NCBI GenBank assembly: GCA_016699855.1
Contig: CP064988.1
Coordinates: 4,058,501-4,122,500, forward strand
Source of the DNA: Rhodospirillales bacterium
GTDB lineage: Bacteria; Pseudomonadota; Alphaproteobacteria; Reyranellales; Reyranellaceae
Length of the DNA: 64,000 bases
Reading direction: 5' to 3'
Each line of letters opens with the position of its first letter. Within the stretch, counting starts at the first letter, position 1. Below, one piece after another: positions 1-8,469 of the stretch. A model generated the notes under the pieces. That model was given only the letters and a program-made list of their open reading frames with translations. It made no database searches and had not been told where the DNA came from. The translations under genes and the position numbers were made by a program.

Positions 1-1296
1 GCCGGGCTCGTGCCGGCCGACATCGGCGTGCGCGCGGGCCGCATCGCCGCGATCGGGGATCTGGGCTCGGCGAAGGCCGCGGCGGTGTTCGACGCGGCTG
101 GCCTGACGGTGCTGCCGGGCGTGATCGACACCCAGGTGCATTTCCGCGAGCCCGGGCTGGAGCACAAGGAGGATCTCGAGAGCGGGACCCGGGGCGCCGT
201 TCTGGGCGGCGTCACCGCCGTGTTCGAGATGCCCAACACGAAGCCGAGCACGCTGACCGCCGCCGACATGGACGAGAAGCTGCGCCGCGCGCGCGGCCGG
301 ACATGGTGCGACTACTCCTTCTACATGGGCGGCTCGGCCGACAACGTCGAGCATCTGCCGGTATTGGAGCGGCTGCCCGGCGTCTGCGGCGTGAAGGTGT
401 TCATGGGCGCATCGACCGGCACGCTGCTGGTGCCCGACGACGACACGCTCGACCGCATCCTCGCCAACGGCGTGCGCCGCATGGCCGTCCATTGCGAGGA
501 CGAGGAGCGCATGAACGCGCGCAAGGACCTCGGCCGCGTCCCCGGCGCCACGGCGCATCTGCATCCCGTCGTGCGCGATGTCGAATCGGCGCTGCTGGCG
601 ACCCGCCGCCTGATCCGGCTGGCGCGCAAGAACGCCCGCCGCGTCCATGTGCTGCACGTCACCACGGCGGAGGAGATGCTGTTCCTGCGCGACCACAAGG
701 ACATCGCCACGGTCGAGGCGACGCCGCAGCACCTCACGCTGTTCGCACCGGATTGCTACGACCGGCTCGGCACCTTCGCGCAGATGAACCCGCCGATCCG
801 CGAGGCGCGCCATCGCGAGGCGCTGTGGGAGGCGGTCCGCGACGGCACGGTCGACGTGATCGGCTCCGACCACGCCCCGCACACGCGCGAGGAGAAGTCC
901 AAGCCCTATCCCGACTCGCCGTCGGGCATGCCGGGGGTGCAGACGCTGCTGCCGCTGCTGCTCGACCACATGAACGCCGGCCGGTTGTCGCTGGCGCGGC
1001 TGGTCGACCTCACGTCGGCCGGCGCGCAGCGGCTGTTCGGGCTGGCCAACAAGGGCCGCATCGCGCTGGGCTACGACGCGGATTTCACGGTGGTCGACCT
1101 CAAGGCGCGGCGCGAGATCACCGAGCGCTGGATGGCGACGAAATCGGGCTGGACGCCGTACGCCGGCATGGTCGTGACGGGCTGGCCGAAGGCGACGATC
1201 GTGCGCGGAAACGTCGTCATGCGCGACGACGAGCTCCAGGGCGCGCCGTCGGGGGCGCCGTTGCGGTTCACGGACACGTTGGCGAAGGAAGGATGA
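1..1296 (+). CDS. dihydroorotase-type amidohydrolase, 5' end missing
   Basis: The reading frame is open to the left edge, so the true start lies upstream; about 431 residues are visible. The protein belongs to the cyclic amidohydrolases (dihydroorotase, allantoinase, hydantoinase), cytosolic TIM-barrel zinc enzymes that open or close cyclic amides; dihydroorotase makes dihydroorotate from carbamoyl-aspartate in pyrimidine synthesis. Visible motifs are VIDTQVHFREPG near the start, GVKVFMGAS carrying the lysine that is carbamylated in the family, and VIGSDHAPHT with the catalytic aspartate. The first metal-binding motif reads D-T-Q-V-H instead of the usual D-x-H-x-H, so one histidine ligand is replaced by glutamine. 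The stop codon is followed at once by the acuI-like gene, suggesting an operon. Dihydroorotase is the likeliest assignment, but the substrate is inferred and the altered ligand leaves doubt. Confidence 0.85.
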   Translation, partial: AGLVPADIGVRAGRIAAIGDLGSAKAAAVFDAAGLTVLPGVIDTQVHFREPGLEHKEDLESGTRGAVLGGVTAVFEMPNTKPSTLTAADMDEKLRRARGRTWCDYSFYMGGSADNVEHLPVLERLPGVCGVKVFMGASTGTLLVPDDDTLDRILANGVRRMAVHCEDEERMNARKDLGRVPGATAHLHPVVRDVESALLATRRLIRLARKNARRVHVLHVTTAEEMLFLRDHKDIATVEATPQHLTLFAPDCYDRLGTFAQMNPPIREARHREALWEAVRDGTVDVIGSDHAPHTREEKSKPYPDSPSGMPGVQTLLPLLLDHMNAGRLSLARLVDLTSAGAQRLFGLANKGRIALGYDADFTVVDLKARREITERWMATKSGWTPYAGMVVTGWPKATIVRGNVVMRDDELQGAPSGAPLRFTDTLAKEG

Positions 1297-1301
1297 CTGG
1301 A

Positions 1302-2297
1302 ATGGCGACGTTCAGGGCGCTGGTGTCGGAGCAGGGCGCCGACAGGAAGGTGACGAGCTCGATCCAGGAGGTCGACGAGGGCCGGCTGCCGCCGGGCGAC
1401 GTCACCGTGAAGGTCGAGCACTCGACGCTGAACTACAAGGACGGGCTGGTGCTCACGAGCGGCGGCGGCCTGGTGAAGACGTGGCCGCATGTCGGCGGCA
1501 TCGATCTGGCGGGCACGGTCTCGGAGTCCGCGTCGCCGTCGTTCAAACCGGGCGACCGCGTCGTCGTCAACGGCTACCGCGTCGGCGAGCTGCGCTGGGG
1601 CGGCTACGCCACGACGGCGCGCCTCGAGGCCGGCATGGTCGTCAAGCTGCCGGACGCGATCTCGACGAAGCGGGCGATGGCGATCGGCACGGCGGGGTAC
1701 ACGTCGATGCTGTGCGTCGCGGCCTTGGAGCGCCACGGATTGTCGCCCGACAAGGGCGAGGTGCTGGTGACCGGCGCGGCCGGCGGCGTCGGCAGCGTCG
1801 CGGTCGCGATCCTGGCGAAACTCGGATACAGCGTCGTGGCCGCCACCGGCCGGCCGCAGGAGGCCGACTACCTCCAGGGGCTCGGCGCCGGCACGATCAT
1901 GGAGCGCCGCGAGTTGACGGAGGCGGCCGACCGGCCGCTGTTGAGCGAGCGCTTCGCGGGCGTCGTCGACACGGTCTCCGGTGTGATGCTGGCGCGGTCG
2001 CTGGCGATGGTGAAGTACGGGGGCGCGGCCGCGGTGTGCGGTCTGGCCGGCGGCGCCGCGTTCCCCGGCAGCATCATCCCGTTCATCCTGCGTGGCGTGT
2101 CGATGCTCGGCATCGAGTCGGTGATGCTGCCGATGGCGCCGCGCGTCGAGGCGTGGCGCCGGCTGGCGACCGACCTGCCGTTCGACAAGCTTGACGCCAT
2201 GGTGGTCGACGCCAAGCTCGGCGACCTGCCGGCTCTGGCGCCCAGGATCCTGAAGGGCGAGGTGCGCGGCCGCGTCGTGGTCGACGTCGCGGGCTAG
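1302..2297 (+). CDS. acuI: AcuI/YhdH-type acrylyl-CoA reductase (quinone oxidoreductase family)
   Basis: A 331-residue medium-chain dehydrogenase/reductase of the YhdH/AcuI subfamily, whose members reduce acryloyl-CoA to propionyl-CoA with NADPH. It has the N-terminal STLNYKDGL segment typical of the family, a nucleotide-binding GAAGGVGSVAV loop near residue 160 and a C-terminal HMLSI-like region (RGVSMLGIESVM). Length agrees with the family (about 325–330). Two starts are possible: an ATG at 1293 overlapping the upstream stop, and the ATG at 1302, which has AAGGAAGG nine bases upstream and was chosen. It is packed directly behind the amidohydrolase gene. A propionyl-CoA synthetase and an acyl-CoA carboxylase subunit elsewhere in the window fit a role in C3 metabolism, but this is inference. 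Confidence 0.85.
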   Translation: MATFRALVSEQGADRKVTSSIQEVDEGRLPPGDVTVKVEHSTLNYKDGLVLTSGGGLVKTWPHVGGIDLAGTVSESASPSFKPGDRVVVNGYRVGELRWGGYATTARLEAGMVVKLPDAISTKRAMAIGTAGYTSMLCVAALERHGLSPDKGEVLVTGAAGGVGSVAVAILAKLGYSVVAATGRPQEADYLQGLGAGTIMERRELTEAADRPLLSERFAGVVDTVSGVMLARSLAMVKYGGAAAVCGLAGGAAFPGSIIPFILRGVSMLGIESVMLPMAPRVEAWRRLATDLPFDKLDAMVVDAKLGDLPALAPRILKGEVRGRVVVDVAG

Positions 2298-2307
2298 TTC
2301 CGCCGCG

Positions 2308-3198
2308 ATGCCGCGCCGCCTGCCGCCGCTGGGGTCGATCGAGGCGTTCGCCGCGGCGGCGCGTTCGCTCAGCTTCACCGAGGCGGCGCGGCAGCTCGGC
2401 CTGACGGTCTCGGCGGTGAGCCGGCGCGTGGCCGCGCTCGAGGACGCGCTGGGCGCGCGGCTGTTCCACCGTCTCAACCGCGCGCTCCGGCTGACGCCGG
2501 CCGGCGAGGCCTACGCGGCCGCGATCGGGCCGGCGCTGGCGTCGCTGCGCGCCGCCGGCGACCGCGTGCGGCCGCCGCACGGCGGCGCCCGCGTCACCGT
2601 GTCGATGCCGGCGTCGTTCGCCACGCTGTGGTTGCTGCCGCGCCTGGCCGGCTTCGCCGCGCGGCATCCCGCGGTCGATCTCGCCGTGGTCACCGCCACG
2701 CGCGCGCCGGAGGCCGGCCGGGGAGACGTCGACCTCGCGGTGGCGATCGGCACCGGGCGCTGGCCGGGCTGGGCGGCCGAGCGGCTGCTGCCGATGCGCG
2801 TGCGCCCGGTCTGCGCGCCGCGCCTGCTGCGCGGCCGCGACGCGCTGCGCACGCCGGCCGATCTACGCCGGTTCCCGTTGCTGGGATTGTCGCAGCCGCG
2901 CGGCTTCTGGCGGCGGTGGTGCGCCGAGGCCGGCGCGCCGCCGTTCCGACCGCTGCGCACGCCGCGCTTCGAGGGACTCCATCTGCTCTACGAGGCGGCC
3001 GCCGGAGGATTGGGCGTGGCGCTGGCATTTGACGATCTCGCGCGCCCCTATCTCGACGACGGCCGTCTGGTCGAGCCGTTCGATGTGTCCTACGTGCCCG
3101 ACGAGGCGTGGTGGCTGCTGCGCCGCCCGCGCGACGCGCGGTCGTCGGCCGTGGCCGCCGCGCGCCGCTGGCTGCTGCGCGAGGCCGCCGCCGGATAG
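2308..3198 (+). CDS. LysR-family transcriptional regulator (GcvA-like)
   Basis: A 296-residue LysR-type regulator. Residues 1–65 form the winged helix-turn-helix: LPPLGSIEAFAAAARSLSFT, then AARQLGLTVSAVSRRVAALE and the usual LFHR…LTPAGEAY end. The rest is the effector-binding domain. The N-terminus 'LPPLxxLxAFxAAAR' is the style of GcvA-like regulators, which often control amino-acid or beta-lactamase genes. It lies ten bases after acuI on the same strand and may be co-transcribed, although LysR genes usually face their target. The effector cannot be told from the sequence. Confidence 0.88.
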   Translation: MPRRLPPLGSIEAFAAAARSLSFTEAARQLGLTVSAVSRRVAALEDALGARLFHRLNRALRLTPAGEAYAAAIGPALASLRAAGDRVRPPHGGARVTVSMPASFATLWLLPRLAGFAARHPAVDLAVVTATRAPEAGRGDVDLAVAIGTGRWPGWAAERLLPMRVRPVCAPRLLRGRDALRTPADLRRFPLLGLSQPRGFWRRWCAEAGAPPFRPLRTPRFEGLHLLYEAAAGGLGVALAFDDLARPYLDDGRLVEPFDVSYVPDEAWWLLRRPRDARSSAVAAARRWLLREAAAG

Positions 3199-3298
3199 TG
3201 CCGCCGTTTCGGTTGCGCCGGACGCAACCGAAGCGGCGGCGAATGCGTTTGCGGCGGCGTGCTGCCCGCCGGATTCTGGCGCCGACATGGAGGTCGGC

Positions 3299-3721
3299 AT
3301 GGAAACCGCGGCGCCGGCGTTGCCGGCCGGATTCGAACCTTTCGCCTACAGCAGCCCGTTCCTCGACGCGGTCGGGCCGTTGTTCGAGGGCGCCGCCGAG
3401 GACGGCGCCCTGCTGCTGGGCCTGCGCATAGAGGCGCGGCACTGCAACCGCCGCGGCTTCGCGCATGGCGGTCTGCTGGTGACGCTCGCGGATCTCACCC
3501 TCGGCTACTCGCTGGGCTCGGTCACGGGGCGCCGCGGCTTCGTCACGGCCAATCTGTCGACCGACTTCGCCGGCGCGGCGAAGCTTGGCGAGTGGGTCCA
3601 GGCGCGCGCCGACGTGCAGAAGGCCGGCGGCTCGCTGGCCTTCGCCAACTGCTACATCACCGCCGACGGCAGGCGCATCGTGCGCGCCAGCGGCATCTTC
3701 AGCGCGCCGCGCGCCGCCTGA
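3299..3721 (+). CDS. PaaI-type hotdog-fold thioesterase
   Basis: A small protein of 140 residues with the hotdog-fold signature of PaaI/YbgC-like acyl-CoA thioesterases: NRRGFAHGGLLVTLADLTLGY (H-G-G plus an acidic residue in the following helix) and a C-terminal strand pattern AKLGEWVQARADVQKAGGSLAFANCYI typical of 4HBT domains. These enzymes hydrolyse aryl- or acyl-CoA thioesters in the cytosol. The ATG at 3299 is chosen because GGAGG lies five bases upstream; an in-frame ATG at 3287 is the alternative. It follows the LysR gene by about 100 bases. The exact thioester substrate is unknown. Confidence 0.8.
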   Translation: METAAPALPAGFEPFAYSSPFLDAVGPLFEGAAEDGALLLGLRIEARHCNRRGFAHGGLLVTLADLTLGYSLGSVTGRRGFVTANLSTDFAGAAKLGEWVQARADVQKAGGSLAFANCYITADGRRIVRASGIFSAPRAA

Positions 3722-3731
3722 GCCGGCCGCG

Positions 3732-4259
3732 TCACAGCATGCACAGCGACAGCAGCGCCTGCATCGCGGCCTCGCTGCCGCGCAGGTGCAGGCGCAACGG
3801 CGGGGCGGCCCGGCCGGGCGACGCCGCCGCGCGGTCGACCACCACGGCGTTGCCCGCCCTCAGGCTGTCGACGACGCCCGGCGACAGCGGCCGCGACAGC
3901 CAGTCGCCCCGGTCGACGTGCTCGAGCTCGACCGGCGCCTGCGCGTCGATCCGCGCCGACATCGCGCCGCGCCACTCCCGCGGTCCGTGGCCGATGTCGG
4001 GATCGGCGTAGTGCAGGCGCAACGCGGGTTCGCGGTTCTCGACAGAGCAGACGACGTTGAGGATGGCGCCGCCGCGCAGGCCGCGCGGCTCCATGAACGC
4101 GGCCGGTCGCGCGACGGCGATCGAGCGCCAGTTGCCCTTGTCGGCCTGGACGGCCGACCACACGTGGTCCGGAGCGGACTGCGCGGCCGCCGCGGAGGAG
4201 AGCAGGACGGTCGCCAGGACGGCGAACGTGGACGAACGCGCCGTCGGACGGGTCGGCAT
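3732..4259 (-). CDS. secreted protein of unknown function
   Basis: A 175-residue protein with a clear export signal: basic start, hydrophobic stretch TFAVLATVLLSSAAAA and a likely cleavage after AAAQS. The mature part resembles, in general pattern only, small periplasmic proteins that carry a single beta-rich domain; it has two cysteines (in NVVCSVE and the C-terminal SLCML) that could form a disulfide. No family is recognised with certainty. It is convergent with the thioesterase gene, leaving only ten bases between the stops, and its upstream region faces the aminotransferase gene. Confidence 0.6.
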   Translation of the reverse strand: MPTRPTARSSTFAVLATVLLSSAAAAQSAPDHVWSAVQADKGNWRSIAVARPAAFMEPRGLRGGAILNVVCSVENREPALRLHYADPDIGHGPREWRGAMSARIDAQAPVELEHVDRGDWLSRPLSPGVVDSLRAGNAVVVDRAAASPGRAAPPLRLHLRGSEAAMQALLSLCML

Positions 4260-4387
4260 GGCGTGCTCCCGGTCTTGACGCCGCGAGGATAGCGCGATTA
4301 GCGGCCGGCGGCACGCCGCGACGCCGTCTCGCGCCGGCGGTCGCCGCGGTATAGGATGCCGGCGACCGCCAACCGGAGCCTCGCCAG

Positions 4388-5719
4388 ATGTCGTCCGCCT
4401 CTTCCTCTCAGCCCGTCGCCAACAACCTCGACGCGTTCTTCATGCCGTTCACGGCGAACCGCCAGTTCAAGAAGAACCCGCGGTTGCTGGCCAAGGCGAA
4501 GGGCGTGCACTACTGGACGCCGGACGGGCGCCGCGTGCTCGACGGCACCGCCGGTTTGTGGTGCGTCAACGCCGGACACGGCCGCGAGGAGATCAAGGCC
4601 GCGATCGCCGCCCAGCTCGACGAGATGGACTACGCGCCGTCGTTCCAGATGGGACATCCCCGCGCCTTCGAGCTGGCGGCGCGCCACGCCGCGATGCTGC
4701 CGGGCGACCTCAACCACGCCTTCTACTGCAATTCCGGCTCGGAGGCGGTCGACAGCGCGCTGAAGATCGCGCTGGCGTTCCACCGCGCCCGGGGCGAGGG
4801 CACGCGCACGCGTTTCATCGGCCGCGAGCGCGGCTACCACGGCGTCGGCTTCGGCGGTATCTCCGTGGGCGGCATGGTCAACAACCGCAAGTTCTTCGGC
4901 ACGGCGCTGCCGGGCGTCGACCACCTGCAGCACACGCACCAGCCGGCCCGGAACGCGTTCTCGCGCGGCGAGCCGGAGCACGGCGTCGAGCTGGCCGACG
5001 AGCTGGAGCGCATCGTCGGCCTGCACGACGCCTCGAACATCGCCGCCGTGATCGTCGAGCCGTGCGCCGGATCGACCGGCTTCCTGCCGCCGCCGAAGGG
5101 CTACCTCAAGCGCCTGCGCGAGATCTGCGACAAGCACGGCATCCTGCTGATCTTCGACGAGGTCATCACCGGCTTCGGCCGCCTCGGCACCGGCTTCGCC
5201 GCCGACTATTTCGGCGTCATCCCCGACCTGATGACGGTCGCCAAGGGCATCAGCAACGCCACCGTGCCGATGGGCGGCGTGTTCGTGCGCAAGCACGTGT
5301 TCGACGGCCTCGCCACCGGGCCGGAGAACGCCATCGAGCTGTTCCACGGCTACACCTACTCGGCGCATCCGCTGGCCTGCGCCGCGGCGTCGGCTGTGCT
5401 CGACATCTACAAGAGCGAATCGCTGTTCGAGCGCGCGGGCGAGCTGTCGACCTACTGGGCCGACGGCGTGCACTCCCTCAAGGGGATCGGCGGCGTCGTC
5501 GACATCCGCAACCTCGGCCTCGGGGCCGGCATCGACCTCGAAGCGCGCGGGCCGGTCGGCGCGCGCGGCTACGCCACCTTCGTGAAGGCGTTCGAACTCG
5601 GCCTGATGGTGCGCCAGACGGCCGACACGCTGGCGATGTCGCCGCCGCTGATCATCGAGCGGACGCAGATCGACGAGATCGTCGACATCGTCGGCAAGGC
5701 CATCCGGCAGGCCGCGTGA
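4388..5719 (+). CDS. class III omega-amino acid:pyruvate aminotransferase
   Basis: A 443-residue class III, PLP-dependent aminotransferase, close in pattern to beta-alanine:pyruvate transaminases. The frame shows NNLDAFFMPFTANRQFKKNPR at the start, the phosphate-binding YCNSGSEAVDSALK, the ERGYHGVGFGG motif, IFDEVITGFGRLG with the PLP-binding aspartate, and DLMTVAKGISN with the Schiff-base lysine. Such enzymes move the amino group of beta-alanine or other omega-amino acids to pyruvate, giving malonate semialdehyde and alanine. ATG at 4388 follows GGAGCCTCGCC. A small lipoprotein gene follows 14 bases downstream. Amino donor specificity is inferred. Confidence 0.88.
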   Translation: MSSASSSQPVANNLDAFFMPFTANRQFKKNPRLLAKAKGVHYWTPDGRRVLDGTAGLWCVNAGHGREEIKAAIAAQLDEMDYAPSFQMGHPRAFELAARHAAMLPGDLNHAFYCNSGSEAVDSALKIALAFHRARGEGTRTRFIGRERGYHGVGFGGISVGGMVNNRKFFGTALPGVDHLQHTHQPARNAFSRGEPEHGVELADELERIVGLHDASNIAAVIVEPCAGSTGFLPPPKGYLKRLREICDKHGILLIFDEVITGFGRLGTGFAADYFGVIPDLMTVAKGISNATVPMGGVFVRKHVFDGLATGPENAIELFHGYTYSAHPLACAAASAVLDIYKSESLFERAGELSTYWADGVHSLKGIGGVVDIRNLGLGAGIDLEARGPVGARGYATFVKAFELGLMVRQTADTLAMSPPLIIERTQIDEIVDIVGKAIRQAA

Positions 5720-5733
5720 GACGGAGGCCGACG

Positions 5734-6003
5734 ATGCTCGCGCGCCGCGGCCTCGCCGCCGCCCTCGCCGCCGCGGCCGTCGTCGCCGGCTGCGACCGCC
5801 CGCCCACGAAGGCCGACATCCTCAAGAAGGGCGAGGGCGCCAAGACCAAGGCCGAGCTCGAGAAGGCGCTCGGCGCGCCTGGCGAGGTCGACAAGCTGGG
5901 ACCGATCGAGCGCTGGTCGTACAAGGCGTCGGACGGGTCCGTGACGTACATCATCGTCTCCGACCGGGTCCAGACCAGCGTCACCGACGACCGCAGGAAG
6001 TAG
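5734..6003 (+). CDS. small lipoprotein
   Basis: An 89-residue protein starting LARRGLAAALAAAAVVAGC, a signal peptide ending in a lipobox (VVAGC), so it is probably lipid-anchored. The rest is charged with heptad-like Lys/Glu (DILKKGEGAKTKAELEKALG) followed by a short beta segment (IERWSYKASDGSVTYIIVSD) that resembles SmpA/BamE-like small domains, though this is only an impression. GGAGG lies upstream of the ATG. It directly follows the aminotransferase gene and may share its transcript. Confidence 0.7.
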   Translation: MLARRGLAAALAAAAVVAGCDRPPTKADILKKGEGAKTKAELEKALGAPGEVDKLGPIERWSYKASDGSVTYIIVSDRVQTSVTDDRRK

Positions 6004-6056
6004 CGGCGACGGCGCGGCCCCGCGGTTCCGCGCCGCCGGCGGACCGCAATCGGCGC

Positions 6057-6085
6057 TTGCGTTCCGCGGCGCGACCCCCTACGAT
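6057..6085 (+). promoter_or_regulatory. possible sigma-70 promoter of the ABC importer operon
   Basis: TTGCGT and TACGAT are separated by exactly 17 bases, 54 bases before the solute-binding protein gene. Each box keeps the most conserved bases of the consensus. The call rests only on this match. Confidence 0.35.
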
Positions 6086-6138
6086 CCTCCCCAATAACGC
6101 GATCGTCCGACAACTGGACGCTGAATTGGGAGGAAGAC

Positions 6139-7461
6139 ATGGCGAACACGAAGCGTCGCGGCCTGGTCAAGGCCGCTGGTGGCGTCACGGCCGCGCATCT
6201 CGGCGGCCTCGCGGGCATCTTCGCGCCCGGCAGCGCGCCCGCGTACGGGCAGACCAAGACCGTCCACTGGCTGAAGTGGAACGACTTCGTCCCGGCCTCC
6301 GACCAGCTCCTGCGGCGCGAGATGCTGCCGGCGGCCGAGAAGGCGCTGGGCATGAAGATCAACCTCGAGACCGTGAACGGCAACGATCTCCAGCCGCGCG
6401 TCACCGCCGCGATCCAGGCCGGCGCCGGACCGGACCTGATCATGGCGTTCAACAACCAGACGCACCTCTACAGCAACAGCGTCGTCGACCTGAGCGCGCT
6501 GGCCGAGGACCTCGGCAAGAAGGAGGACGGCCTCTACAAGTACGCGCGCGCCATCTGCAGCGACGGCAAGATGTTCATGTCGATGCCGTGGGCCGTGATC
6601 GGCGGCATGATCGCCTACCGCAAATCGTGGTTCGACGAGGTCGGCGCGACGTCGTTCCCGAAGACCTGGGACGAGTACCGCAAGGTCGGCAAGCTGCTGA
6701 AGGCCAAGGGACGGCCGATCGGCCAGACGCTGGGACACACCTTCGGCGACGCGCCCGGCTTCACCTATCCCTACATGTGGTCGTGGGGCGGCAAGGAGGT
6801 CGAGGCCGACGGCAAGACGGTCGTGATCAACAGCAAGGAGACCGTCGAGTCGGTCAAGTTCATGACGGCGTTCTGGAAGGAGGCCCACGACGAGGGCGGT
6901 CTGGCCTGGGACGACACCAACAACAACCGCGCGTTCCTGTCGCAGACGATCTCGGCGACGCTCAACGGCGCCTCGATCTACATCGAGACGCTGCGCAAGG
7001 CCGACCAGTACAAGACCGACAAGGGCGGCCCGATGAACAAGGACATCCTGCACGCGCCGCTTCCGGCGGGACCGGCGGGACAGTACGGCTTCCATCTGCT
7101 GCAGTCCCACATGCTGATGAAGTACTCGAAGAACCAGGACGCCGCGAAGGAGTTCCTGAAGTGGATCCACACGGAGTCCAACTACGAGAGGTGGTTCATC
7201 TCGCAGAAGGGCTTCGCCACGCCGTGCACCGCCAAGTGGGAGAAGCACAAGGTGTGGGACGAGGATCCGGTGATGACGCCGTTCAAGGTCGCCGCGAAGC
7301 TCGGTCAGGCCGTCGGTCACGCCGGTCCGCCCAACGGCAAGGCCGCCGAGGTGCTGTCGAAGTACATCGTCACCGACATGTACGCCAAGGCGGCGCAGGG
7401 CATGCCGGCGGAGGACGCCGTCAAGTGGGCCGAGGGCGAGCTCAAGAAGGTCTACGTCTGA
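6139..7461 (+). CDS. ABC transporter solute-binding protein, sugar type (family 1)
   Basis: A 440-residue periplasmic binding protein with the organisation of extracellular solute-binding family 1 (maltose/sn-glycerol-3-phosphate/sugar acid receptors). The N-terminus KRRGLVKAAGGVTAAHLGGL up to AYGQ is an export signal with an RR pair, possibly Tat-dependent. Typical segments are QAGAGPDLIMAFN, the hinge YRKSWFDEVGATSFPKTWDEY and the C-terminal ASKEFLKWIH-like repeat. GGGAGGAAG precedes the ATG. Two permease genes and an ATPase gene follow in order, so this is a full importer. The ligand is not readable from sequence; the sugar-acid dehydrogenase gene downstream suggests a C4 acid or a related sugar. 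Confidence 0.9.
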   Translation: MANTKRRGLVKAAGGVTAAHLGGLAGIFAPGSAPAYGQTKTVHWLKWNDFVPASDQLLRREMLPAAEKALGMKINLETVNGNDLQPRVTAAIQAGAGPDLIMAFNNQTHLYSNSVVDLSALAEDLGKKEDGLYKYARAICSDGKMFMSMPWAVIGGMIAYRKSWFDEVGATSFPKTWDEYRKVGKLLKAKGRPIGQTLGHTFGDAPGFTYPYMWSWGGKEVEADGKTVVINSKETVESVKFMTAFWKEAHDEGGLAWDDTNNNRAFLSQTISATLNGASIYIETLRKADQYKTDKGGPMNKDILHAPLPAGPAGQYGFHLLQSHMLMKYSKNQDAAKEFLKWIHTESNYERWFISQKGFATPCTAKWEKHKVWDEDPVMTPFKVAAKLGQAVGHAGPPNGKAAEVLSKYIVTDMYAKAAQGMPAEDAVKWAEGELKKVYV

Positions 7462-7471
7462 GCGCGCCGCG

Positions 7472-7498
7472 CGTCCGGGGCGGCGACCGCCCCGGACG
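7472..7498 (+). terminator. strong hairpin between receptor and permease genes
   Basis: Two 12-base arms (7472–7483 and 7487–7498) pair perfectly around a CGA loop, 10 bases after the receptor stop codon. No T-run follows. A hairpin here is typical of importer operons in which it protects receptor mRNA or lowers read-through into the permease genes. Confidence 0.5.
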
Positions 7499-7538
7499 AC
7501 GCGCCGTCCGATCCTGACGACTGGCGGGAGTTGACGAG

Positions 7539-8468
7539 ATGGCCGTGACGACGACCGCGGGGACCGGCGGCGTGCGCCCGAGGCCGCGCATCCGCCGGTT
7601 CGAGGACGAGCGCTGGCTTGCCTACGCGCTGCTGGCGCCTACGGCGGTGCTGCTGGCGCTGTTCATCGCCTACCCGTTCGTGAAGGGCGTGCTGCTGTCG
7701 TTGACCAGCTCCCGGGTCGGCGTCGAGGGCGAGTTCGTCGGACTCAAGAACTTCATCAAGGTCTTCAACGACGGCATCTTCCGCGAGGCCATGTGGAACA
7801 CGTTCTGGTACACGGGCGTGACCACGGTGTTCAAGCTGGCTCTGGGGCTGTGGTTGGCGCTGCTGCTGAACCGCAATTTCAAGGGCAAGGCGTACCTTCG
7901 GGCGGCCATCCTTCTGCCGTTCATCATCCCCACGGTGCTGTCGACCTTCGCGTGGAAATGGATGTTCGATCCGACCTTCAGCGTGATCAACTGGGCGCTG
8001 TTCAAAGTCGGCCTGATCGAGCAGCGCATCAACTGGCTGGGCGATCCCGACCTCGCGATGGCGTCGATCATGATCGTCAACATCTGGCGAGGGGTGCCGT
8101 TCTTCGCCATCAGCCTGCTGGCCGGCCTCCAGACGATCAGCCCCGAGCTCCAGGAGGCCGCCGCCATCGACGGCGCCCGTCCGCTGCAGCGCTTCTGGTA
8201 CGTGACGTGGCCGCTGCTTCTGCCGGTGACGATGGTGGTCGTGCTGTTCTCGGTGATCCAGACCTTCGCCGACTTCCAGCTGGTCTACGTCATGACCGGC
8301 GGCGGCCCGGCCAACGCCACGCACCTCTTCGCCACATACGCCTATCAGCTCGGTATCGGCACCGGGCTGTTGTCCGAGGGCGCGGCGGTATCGCTGGCGG
8401 TGTTCCCGTTCCTGTTCCTGATCGTCGTCGTGCAGCTCCTGTACATCCGCCGAGTGGAGACCCGCTGA
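7539..8468 (+). CDS. ABC transporter permease, MalF-like
   Basis: A 309-residue inner-membrane permease with six predicted membrane segments, the first near ERWLAYALLAPTAVLLALFI. The cytoplasmic EAA loop that contacts the ATPase is present as ELQEAAAIDGARPLQRFWYV. It sits between the receptor and the second permease and its stop is one base before the next ATG, so the pair is translationally linked. GGGAG precedes the start. Confidence 0.92.
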   Translation: MAVTTTAGTGGVRPRPRIRRFEDERWLAYALLAPTAVLLALFIAYPFVKGVLLSLTSSRVGVEGEFVGLKNFIKVFNDGIFREAMWNTFWYTGVTTVFKLALGLWLALLLNRNFKGKAYLRAAILLPFIIPTVLSTFAWKWMFDPTFSVINWALFKVGLIEQRINWLGDPDLAMASIMIVNIWRGVPFFAISLLAGLQTISPELQEAAAIDGARPLQRFWYVTWPLLLPVTMVVVLFSVIQTFADFQLVYVMTGGGPANATHLFATYAYQLGIGTGLLSEGAAVSLAVFPFLFLIVVVQLLYIRRVETR

Positions 8469-8469
8469 C

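Noticed and set aside
303..2297. A fused 664-residue protein starting at 303
   Set aside because: The first two thirds of the frame is a shadow of the amidohydrolase; the acuI-like protein starts at 1302.
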